10,671 nt of DNA from Finegoldia magna (lineage in GTDB: Bacteria > Bacillota > Clostridia > Tissierellales > Peptoniphilaceae), in assembly GCF_018371055.1 (NCBI RefSeq), contig NZ_JAGYZD010000035.1, positions 1-10,671 of the forward strand, read 5' to 3'. A program made the position numbers and the translations under genes. Numbering within the stretch: position 1 is the first letter of the stretch; the number at the start of each line of letters is the position of its first letter. Positions 6,001 to 10,671 of the stretch are shown piece by piece. The notes beneath the pieces were generated by a model, which was given only the letters and a program-made list of their open reading frames with translations, searched no databases and was not told the origin of the DNA.

Positions 6001-7701
6001 GATTCCTGTGTATTGACCGTCTTTTAGTTTTGCATCATTTATTTTGCTGCTGCTGTTTGTGTTATTATTTTCTGGTTTTTCTGGATTGTTTTGTGGTTTT
6101 TCTTCGTTTTTGTTACCCGAATTTCCTTGAGAATTTTCTTTAGAATTTCCTGCTGAATTTCCCTTTGATATGTTTGGCGCTACTCCTGCTTTTGACAATG
6201 CGTTGTTGACTGCATTTATAATTCCTCTACTTGAATATGTCGCTGTGGATACCGTGTCCACAGCTTTTCCAGGTTTTCCAATAATTTTCGAAATTACACG
6301 AGAAGCTCTTTGGAAATATGGATTATCATCGTGATGAGATAATATTTCTATTTTTGCAATTGAGCCTTCTTTTACTGTAACTCTTACTTTGATTGGCCCG
6401 TTGAAACCTTGTGCAACTCCTGTGAATTGACCGTCTTTTAGTTTTGCGTCATTTATTTTACTGCTGTTATTCGTTTTTGAATTATTTTCTGGGTTGTTTT
6501 GTGTTTTTTTGTTATTTTCTTTTTCTTGGTTTTTATTTCCAGAAGATTTTCCTTTAGAATTTTTTGATTTTTCCTTTGATATATTTGGCGCTACTCCTGC
6601 TTTTGACAATGCGTTGTTGACTGCATTTATAATTCCTCTGCTTGAGTATGTCGCTTGTGATACTGTATCCACTGCTTTCCCAGGTTTTCCAAGAATTTTC
6701 GAAATTACACGAGAAGCTCTTTGGAAATATGGATTATCATCGTGATGAGATAATATTTCTATTTTCGCAATGGATCCTTCTTTTACTGTAACTCTTACTT
6801 TGATTGGCCCGTTGAAACCTTGTGCGGTTCCTATGTACTGACCATCTTTTATTTGTTTGCTTCCTACGGAAATTTTTCCGACAAGATTTCTGATGCTTTT
6901 CTTGCCTGATTTTGCGTTTGGATTTACTTTTGAAATCTTCGCTTTTTCCTTGGAACCTGCTTGTGCCAACGCTTTGGATACTGCTTGTTTGATTGCGTTT
7001 GAAGATATCGTCGCTCCTGCAACAGAATCCACATTCACACTTCCTGTGCTTAAAATTCTGTCGATCACAGAAGATGCTCTGTTAAAATACGACGGCGTTT
7101 CGTTATTTGAAATCACATCAATATCAGTCAATTTGCCATTTTTTACAGTAACTCTTACCGATAATCTTCCGCCATAACCATTGGAACTAGCTTCGTACAC
7201 TCCATCTTTTAGTCCTTTTGTGGCTACATTTTGTGTGTTATGTTTTTGTGTTTTTTGTGCTAGTTTTGGTGTTTCTTTTTTTGAACCAGCTTTATGTAGT
7301 CCATCTTCTACAGCATTTTTGATCGCTTCAGACGAAATCGTCGCTCCTGAAATCGAGTCCACATCTGTGTTTCCTTTTTCCAAAATCTGCGCAATAATTA
7401 CAGATGCTTTTTCGTAATATTCAGGTGTTTCATTGTTTGTTACGACATTAATCGCCGACAACTCTCCATTTTTTATTTTAATTTTGACCTTGAAATCTCC
7501 ACCGTATCCCTGGCTATTTCCTTCGTATTCTCCATCTTTTAATCCCTCTACATTACTACCAGATGCTATTTGTGTTTTGTTGTTTGTAGCGTAATTTATC
7601 TTGTGTTTTTTATTATAAGAAATAATAGAAAACGCCATCGCAACTGTTACTAATGTAGCAAGAGTAAAAGATAAATATTTTTTTAATTTATCTCTATCCA
7701 T
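3007..7701 (-). CDS. Surface-anchored hexa-FMN-binding-domain protein with C-terminal Ig-like repeats
   Basis: The 1564-residue extracytosolic protein starts with a basic segment and one long hydrophobic helix (about 8-29) without a clear cleavage site, so it is probably an uncleaved membrane anchor. Six FMN_bind domains follow at about 54-138, 164-250, 284-368, 421-506, 559-644 and 704-860. Each opens with a (L/I/P-L)-(K/R)-D-G-x-Y/F-x-G-like strand and ends in the flavinylation motif, with acceptor threonines T121, T231, T351, T488, T626 and T848. Low-complexity Asn/Lys/Glu linkers separate domains 3-6. Beyond these lie an Ig-like region (about 875-1070) and two 212-residue repeats. Each repeat has a He_PIG-like G-L-P-x-G-L-S-F-D-G-T-T-I-T-G-T-P stretch, a D-K-D-R-D-G-x-x-D-D-D-D calcium-loop-like motif and a Rib-like strand region. 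There is no LPxTG. FMN would be attached to the threonines by ApbE, which is not encoded here. It is the first gene of the operon with the heme membrane protein. Confidence 0.96.
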   Translation of the reverse strand: MDRDKLKKYLSFTLATLVTVAMAFSIISYNKKHKINYATNNKTQIASGSNVEGLKDGEYEGNSQGYGGDFKVKIKIKNGELSAINVVTNNETPEYYEKASVIIAQILEKGNTDVDSISGATISSEAIKNAVEDGLHKAGSKKETPKLAQKTQKHNTQNVATKGLKDGVYEASSNGYGGRLSVRVTVKNGKLTDIDVISNNETPSYFNRASSVIDRILSTGSVNVDSVAGATISSNAIKQAVSKALAQAGSKEKAKISKVNPNAKSGKKSIRNLVGKISVGSKQIKDGQYIGTAQGFNGPIKVRVTVKEGSIAKIEILSHHDDNPYFQRASRVISKILGKPGKAVDTVSQATYSSRGIINAVNNALSKAGVAPNISKEKSKNSKGKSSGNKNQEKENNKKTQNNPENNSKTNNSSKINDAKLKDGQFTGVAQGFNGPIKVRVTVKEGSIAKIEILSHHDDNPYFQRASRVISKIIGKPGKAVDTVSTATYSSRGIINAVNNALSKAGVAPNISKGNSAGNSKENSQGNSGNKNEEKPQNNPEKPENNNTNSSSKINDAKLKDGQYTGIAQGFNGPITVKVTITNGLISGVEIISHSDDAPYFAKAMSVISRILGKPGKTVDTVSTATYSSRGIIGAVNNALSKAGIAPNESNQKQENKPEKENNEQPDNKQPEKENPNNNKKDNDKNDPQKIDDALKKYYNNNPLRDGEYSGWGIGYINTRKTKTYIKVENGEIIDIKVGKDSEYGDDMGPFRKKAEKVLAFLKGKEGRLNLAKMGLYREYFEQIRNSKDPKSKVEELFGKQYGALLNGLSGNNIKTESDLTLLSRAVKAYMSDKYNSKEMFDSISGATVSASGIAQSTREATAKSSNDYKNNSDVKEIKIISPKNKTIEVNKNDAADFSEMKIIVIKKDGSSEKIGWTDFQANGISITDDKGNAITNDLSKYSDTNLIKAKVVHEKSLSYDEFRILIGNYSKDYIVGLEYSVDGIKWYRLENASKDFENTNNIADRQIIDAPTSFEFSKVKLRAVSKNNKRYEYTTSNAAINNTQANYHLVSKDNPNLPSVIFVTFKLSGNESDKKLVKDKEKENPEEKEQESKEEIPVDQKVIDTSLMDSNGQKWIEGKPIRPATVTSLDKDAKIIAKIDGLPQGLSFDGTTITGTPQVSTEGWPEDGSGFKTITLKLKAEKNGKILVRKLTYWLYRDKDRDGISDDDDVDNGEKFTPQRNGAQPIIVNGTKPTIEDYKSKFSNIPQDGSVEVTLEKEPDYTKASELPQRVNLIFKVKGIKEVGKSYVMVIVKKPVDKKAEQETKEEIPVDQKVIDTSLMDSNGQKWIEGKPIRPATVTSLDKDAKIIAKIDGLPQGLSFDGTTITGTPQVSAEGWPEDGSGFKTITLKLKAEKNGKILVRTLTYWLYRDKDRDGISDDDDLDHGEKFTPQRNGASPIIVNGTKPTIEDFKAKFSNIPQDGSVEVTLEKEPDYTKVGQFRVNIIFKLRKTQEISKSYVFIKIEKPVVEEKDNEKEPIKDSSDKKSEKSQPKNEKNNYKTDLNIDTKTQDEKQKNLENLKEEIR
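3190..4422 (-). repeat. Two tandem 636-bp coding repeats (212 residues each)
   Basis: Unit 1 covers residues 1094-1305 (3787-4422) and unit 2 covers 1306 to about 1504 (3190-3786); the second is slightly shorter at its end. The first about 170 residues are almost identical at protein level and contain long identical DNA runs, for example around 3736-3773 and 4369-4406. Each unit carries a He_PIG-like Ig domain, a DxDxDG acidic loop (1199-1210, 1411-1422) and a Rib-like segment. The close DNA identity implies recent duplication or gene conversion. Confidence 0.9.
5770..6852 (-). repeat. Tandem FMN-domain coding repeats (domains 3, 4, 5)
   Basis: FMN domains 3 (6598-6852), 4 (6184-6441) and 5 (5770-6027) are a repeat family. 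Domains 3 and 4 differ at only a handful of residues over about 90 positions and share long identical DNA stretches. Domain 5 keeps the same end (S-R-G-I-I-x-A-V-N-N-A-L-S-K-A-G) but its middle has diverged. The spacing between acceptor threonines is 137 and 138 residues, so the duplication unit includes the low-complexity linker. Confidence 0.9.
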
Positions 7702-7772
7702 ATTTTCCCTTTCTATAAGAAATTTTTGCGCATGATATCATCATAAAACTTTTTCAAACCTCATGGATGGTT

Positions 7773-7783
7773 TTGATTATCAA
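7773..7783. promoter_or_regulatory. Candidate operator: inverted repeat TTGATTATCAA
   Basis: A perfect 5-1-5 inverted repeat (TTGAT, T, ATCAA) lies about 6-16 bases downstream of the predicted transcription start of the multi-FMN operon, a usual place for a repressor site. The half-site partly resembles Fur-family boxes (TGATAAT-type), but the arms are only five bases. A weak stem (TCAAACC at 7754-7760 with GGTTTTGA at 7769-7776, one bulge) overlaps it and offers an RNA-level alternative. Confidence 0.4.
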
Positions 7784-7795
7784 TATCGCTTTTTT

Positions 7796-7824
7796 ATTAT
7801 AAAAAAATTTCTAAAAAAACACAA
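7796..7824 (-). promoter_or_regulatory. Predicted promoter of the multi-FMN / heme protein operon
   Basis: On the minus strand a TTGTGT -35 (7824-7819) and a perfect TATAAT -10 (7801-7796) are separated by 17 bases in a very AT-rich stretch. Transcription would start near 7789, leaving an untranslated leader of about 88 bases before the ATG at 7699-7701. That ATG has an AAAGGG site (7707-7712). The leader also contains a perfect 10-bp palindrome ATGATATCAT (7732-7741). Confidence 0.5.
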
Positions 7825-7875
7825 CACTTTTTCTAAATAAATTTAATGTTCTTTTATTTGCTTTTTTATTTTAGC

Positions 7876-7954
7876 AAACAAAAACCACCAATAAATTTTT
7901 TTAATAAACAAAAACCACCAATAAAATTGGATAAATTCCAAAATTATTGGTGGC
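7876..7954 (-). terminator. Duplicated intrinsic terminator downstream of the ketopantoate reductase gene
   Basis: On the minus strand the arm CCACCAATAA (7953-7944) pairs with TTATTGGTGG (7924-7915), followed by TTTTTGTTT, giving a complete intrinsic terminator with an inner TTGG/CCAA hairpin. The distal arm and its T-tract are then repeated: a 20-bp sequence at 7906-7925 occurs again, identical, at 7876-7895 (period 30). The second copy can pair only with the same proximal arm. The stem core matches the terminator at 1884-1903. Confidence 0.75.
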
Positions 7955-7974
7955 AATAATTGTCGTATTTTATT

Positions 7975-8928
7975 TTACAAACTAAACATATTGTCGTAGT
8001 TGTTCATTTGAACCATTGCTAATCTGTAGATTGTTTCATTAACTGGTGCTTCAAGTCCAAGTTTTTTCGCTTGTCTTACGATTGCTCCATTCAAGAATTC
8101 TGCTTCTGTTTTTCTGTGTTTTTGTGTATCTTGTGCTGCTGATGGCAATATGTCTCCGTATTCTTCGAATGCATCTGTGACGTATTTTCTGAAAAGCTTG
8201 TCGCCGTCGAAATTGTAGCCCAATTTGTCAGTAACGGCTATGAATTCGTCTGAGATAGCTTTTAAAATTGCTACAGAATTTTCGTCAGTTCTAGTGTATT
8301 TTGTGGACAAATGCATTACTGCGCAAGGTAGGTTGTAGATTGCGTTGATGTATAATTTTCTCCACATAATTCTGTCTACATCTGGATTTAATTCTGTTTT
8401 GATGTCGTTCATGCTGAATGCTTTTTCGATTTCGTGGAACAATTTATCGTCGTGGTTTTCATTGATAGCGCCAAATATTACGTTGATTTTGTCGCTGTCG
8501 TATCCCGCGCTGATAACTCCAGGCGCTTCGATAGATGCAGATATGAACATAATTCCTTGTGCGATGTTTTCTTCTTTGATGTATTTTTTCAAAATGTCGA
8601 CGTTGCCGATACCATTTTGAAGTGTCATTACGACTGTGTGATCTCCCACGATGTTCATATTTTCCGTCAAAATCTTTTCTGTGTCGTATCCTTTTACAAG
8701 AATTACAACGGCATCTTGAACTTCCAAATCTTGTGAAGATGTACTTGCAGATGTTACTTTTACTGTGCTTTCGCCGCCAGTTCTGTCGATAATTCTGATT
8801 CCATCTTTTCTAATTTTTTCCATGTGTGCTTCGTATGGATCCACTAAATTGATTTCGTTATCAGGAGATTCGATTGCTTTTGCAAGCATACATCCCATTG
8901 CTCCTGCCCCTAAAATTGTGATTTTCAA
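7975..8928 (-). CDS. panE: Ketopantoate reductase family protein (2-dehydropantoate 2-reductase)
   Basis: The enzyme reduces 2-dehydropantoate to pantoate for pantothenate and CoA synthesis in the cytosol. With the start chosen here it has 317 residues, normal for PanE. It opens with M-K-I-T-I-L-G-A-G-A-M-G (Rossmann motif). It also has L-Q-N-G (Asn105), the W-R-K-L-x-x-N-x-x-x-N stretch with the likely catalytic lysine at about 191, and the C-terminal Q-D-x-x-K-x-R-x-T-E-x-x-x-L-N-G block with Glu275. I chose the TTG at 8926-8928 because an AAAGGGAG site lies seven bases upstream and it gives the canonical N-terminus; a TTG at 8944-8946 would add six residues. An aspartate at the end of the second strand (L-V-D-P) hints at NADH rather than NADPH use. 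The start lies 19 bases after the pyrophosphatase stop, so the two genes are probably co-transcribed. Close paralogues act on other 2-keto acids. Confidence 0.92.
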   Translation of the reverse strand: MKITILGAGAMGCMLAKAIESPDNEINLVDPYEAHMEKIRKDGIRIIDRTGGESTVKVTSASTSSQDLEVQDAVVILVKGYDTEKILTENMNIVGDHTVVMTLQNGIGNVDILKKYIKEENIAQGIMFISASIEAPGVISAGYDSDKINVIFGAINENHDDKLFHEIEKAFSMNDIKTELNPDVDRIMWRKLYINAIYNLPCAVMHLSTKYTRTDENSVAILKAISDEFIAVTDKLGYNFDGDKLFRKYVTDAFEEYGDILPSAAQDTQKHRKTEAEFLNGAIVRQAKKLGLEAPVNETIYRLAMVQMNNYDNMFSL

Positions 8929-8935
8929 TTTATCT

Positions 8936-8943
8936 CTCCCTTT
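8936..8943 (-). promoter_or_regulatory. Ribosome binding site deciding the panE start
   Basis: Minus-strand AAAGGGAG lies seven bases before the TTG at 8926-8928. The alternative TTG at 8944-8946 has only a weak AAGAGA-like sequence upstream and would place this strong site inside the coding region. Confidence 0.7.
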
Positions 8944-8947
8944 CAAA

Positions 8948-10597
8948 TTAATTCTCTTGAATATATTTTAACACAGCTTGGTTAAGTTTTGGGATCATTT
9001 GTTTCTTTCTTGAAAGAAGTCCCTTAGCCAAGAATGAATTGTTTTCGATTTTAGAATCGAAAGCTCCTGCCAATTGTTCTTGGAACATTCCAGAAACCAA
9101 GACTTCGCTTTCTTCTCTGAAGATATCTGTAAGAATTAGTACAAATGTAGCCTCTTTCTTGTCGTTTCTGATTTTGTTCATTTCTTCAAGTAAACTGTCT
9201 TTGATTTTGCCAAGATTATCCAAATCCATGGAGAAGATTTGTGCGACTCTACAAGTGTATGATTCGATGTTGAATGTTTTCACGTCAGTGTTCAACAAAT
9301 CTGCTGGTGATTTTCCTTCTAGTGAAGTTCCTGCTTTGAACATTTCCATCGCAAATTCTTCTGGGTTGATGTTGGCGATTTTTGCCATTCTATCCAAAAT
9401 CATTCTGTCTGTTTCTGTTGCAGTTGGAGATCTGAACAACAATGTGTCGGAAATTATCGCTGAACACAACAATCCCGCTGTTTGTCTTGTAGGGACAATT
9501 CCTTTTTCCAAGAACATTTTGGAAAGAATTGTACAAGTTGAACCAACTGGTTCGTTTCTGAAATAAACTGGGTTTTGTGTAGCGACATTTGCAACTCTGT
9601 GGTGGTCGATGATTTCTGTAATATCGCAACATTCCATATCATCAACTGATTGGTTTCTTTCGTTGTGATCCACCAATATTAGCTTTTTCTTTTCTTCGTT
9701 AATAACGTGATATCTGGAAATATTTCCCACAACTTTGTTTTGATTGTCAACTACTGGATATGATCTGTATCTTGTCTTGGACATTGTGTTTTTCACATCT
9801 TCAACAGTGTCTGTCAATGTGAAATTAACCACTTCATCTCTTGTCATAACGTAATTTACAGGCACAGATTGTGGAAGAAGACGTGCTGCCATGTATGTTT
9901 GAAACTCTGTAGAGATTACAATGATGTCTTTTTGTTTTGCCTTTTGTAACAACTCATCATTTAATTTGTTGCCGCCAGTAAGTATAATCATGGACACATT
10001 CTTATCTATGGCATCGATTTGTGAGTCTTCTCTGTTACCTAAAATCACGATGTCATCTTCTTCCAAATACTTTGCCATTTGTTTCGGATCCATCGCTCCT
10101 ACGACCATTTTCCCGGATAACGCTCTGTCTTCTGCTGGAATATTCAAAATATTTGCGCTCAAAACGTCGATGATGTTTTCAACTGGAGTATTTGAATGAG
10201 ATAGGATTTGGTCATCCCACACATCCATGTAGCATTTTGTAATGTCTGACAAAGACACAACTCCAAGAAGTCTTTCTTCGATGTCGATTACGGGCAAACT
10301 AGCTACCTTTTTTTCTTGCATCAAATTCATCGCCTTGTAAAGACTTGCATGTTGCGATACACACATTGCAGCATCAAAGCTAATGTCTTTGATTTGTGGC
10401 TTCATAGAATCCATGAAAGTTGGAGCTTCTACTCCGAAATAATCCAACACGAATTGAGTTTCCCTGCTAACATCGCCAATTCTAATAGCCTCGATGTTTT
10501 CCACGCCAGTTCTTTTTTTCAACTCTTGATAAGCTAACGCCGCACAGATAGAATCCGTATCAGGGTTTTTGTGACCAGTAATATATATTTTGTCCAT
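8948..10597 (-). CDS. ppaC: CBS/DRTGG-containing manganese-dependent inorganic pyrophosphatase (family II)
   Basis: The cytosolic enzyme hydrolyses pyrophosphate to phosphate. In the 549-residue form chosen here, the DHH catalytic domain starts with G-H-x-N-P-D-T-D-S (metal ligands His9, Asp13, Asp15). It is interrupted by a regulatory insert: CBS 1 (about 75-125), a DRTGG domain (about 135-250) and CBS 2 (about 252-300). The DHH domain resumes with V-D-H-N-E (309-313), the D-H-H triad (331-333) and S-D-T (Asp384). The DHHA2 domain closes with S-R-K-K-Q (529-533), which binds substrate. This is the clostridial regulated form, in which adenine nucleotides bound at the CBS domains tune activity. 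Plain family II enzymes have about 310 residues. The ATG at 10595-10597 has AAGGAG (10603-10608) just upstream; the ATG at 10624 would add nine residues and lacks such a site. It is first in a probable operon with panE. Confidence 0.96.
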   Translation of the reverse strand: MDKIYITGHKNPDTDSICAALAYQELKKRTGVENIEAIRIGDVSRETQFVLDYFGVEAPTFMDSMKPQIKDISFDAAMCVSQHASLYKAMNLMQEKKVASLPVIDIEERLLGVVSLSDITKCYMDVWDDQILSHSNTPVENIIDVLSANILNIPAEDRALSGKMVVGAMDPKQMAKYLEEDDIVILGNREDSQIDAIDKNVSMIILTGGNKLNDELLQKAKQKDIIVISTEFQTYMAARLLPQSVPVNYVMTRDEVVNFTLTDTVEDVKNTMSKTRYRSYPVVDNQNKVVGNISRYHVINEEKKKLILVDHNERNQSVDDMECCDITEIIDHHRVANVATQNPVYFRNEPVGSTCTILSKMFLEKGIVPTRQTAGLLCSAIISDTLLFRSPTATETDRMILDRMAKIANINPEEFAMEMFKAGTSLEGKSPADLLNTDVKTFNIESYTCRVAQIFSMDLDNLGKIKDSLLEEMNKIRNDKKEATFVLILTDIFREESEVLVSGMFQEQLAGAFDSKIENNSFLAKGLLSRKKQMIPKLNQAVLKYIQEN

Positions 10598-10602
10598 ATT
10601 TT

Positions 10603-10608
10603 CTCCTT
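10603..10608 (-). promoter_or_regulatory. Ribosome binding site deciding the ppaC start
   Basis: Minus-strand AAGGAG sits about five bases before the ATG at 10595-10597, which gives the family-typical N-terminus M-D-K-I-Y-I-T-G-H. An in-frame ATG at 10624 would put this site inside the gene. I could not assign a convincing promoter between here and the window end. Confidence 0.75.
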
Positions 10609-10671
10609 CATAAAAATCAACCAAACATTATTTTTCTGCCGATTGATTGTTTAATTTTATTTTCCTAACCT

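Noticed and set aside
7702..7795. A possible riboswitch in the leader of the multi-FMN gene, for example an FMN riboswitch
   Set aside because: The leader is about 88 bases, very AT-rich, and shows none of the conserved GC-rich helices of the FMN riboswitch.
7876..7925. Spaced direct repeats as a CRISPR array
   Set aside because: There are only two 20-bp copies with a 10-base spacer, both explained as terminator arms; no cas genes are present.
9039..9566. A 175-codon plus-strand open frame
   Set aside because: It lies antisense within the well-supported pyrophosphatase gene and has no recognisable domain.
10615..10648. Inverted repeat AATCAA...TTGATT upstream of ppaC
   Set aside because: The arms are only six bases with a 22-base gap in AT-rich DNA, which is expected by chance. 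No promoter could be tied to it.

Overview
The window looks like chromosomal DNA of a low-GC, Gram-positive (Firmicutes) anaerobe. It is AT-rich, has strong GGAGG-type ribosome binding sites, uses TTG and GTG starts, and encodes lipoprotein and extracellular FMN-domain proteins. The gene set fits the Finegoldia/Anaerococcus/Peptoniphilus group of anaerobic cocci. That placement is inference from gene content and composition, not a database match. I see no rRNA, tRNA, CRISPR array, transposase or phage gene.

Positions 1-1296 are a small accessory block. Two paralogous membrane-anchored DUF3139-like proteins, one on each strand, flank a MazE-type antitoxin gene that has no mazF toxin beside it. 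A possible 28-residue leader ORF overlaps the mazE start. A perfect hairpin at 1273-1296 closes the block and also ends the convergent lipoprotein gene.

Positions 1301-2256 hold two minus-strand genes, each with its own promoter and terminator: a thioredoxin-fold lipoprotein with a CPDC active site, and a three-helix membrane protein of unknown function.

Positions 2321-7824 hold the most interesting unit, a two-gene minus-strand operon. The first gene encodes a 1564-residue surface protein with an N-terminal membrane anchor and six FMN-binding domains in series. Beyond these lie Ig-like domains and two 212-residue repeats that carry a calcium-loop-like DxDxDG motif. The second gene overlaps it by ATGA and encodes a ferric-reductase/MsrQ-like heme membrane protein. 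Together they look like an extracytosolic electron-transfer module: the membrane heme protein passes electrons from the membrane to a string of covalently bound flavins reaching out through the wall. A promoter and an 11-bp inverted repeat just downstream of its predicted start site suggest repressor control.

Positions 7876-10597 hold a housekeeping pair, also on the minus strand: a CBS/DRTGG-containing family II (manganese-dependent) inorganic pyrophosphatase followed by a ketopantoate reductase-family protein. The pair ends at a duplicated terminator whose stem sequence recurs at 1884-1903.
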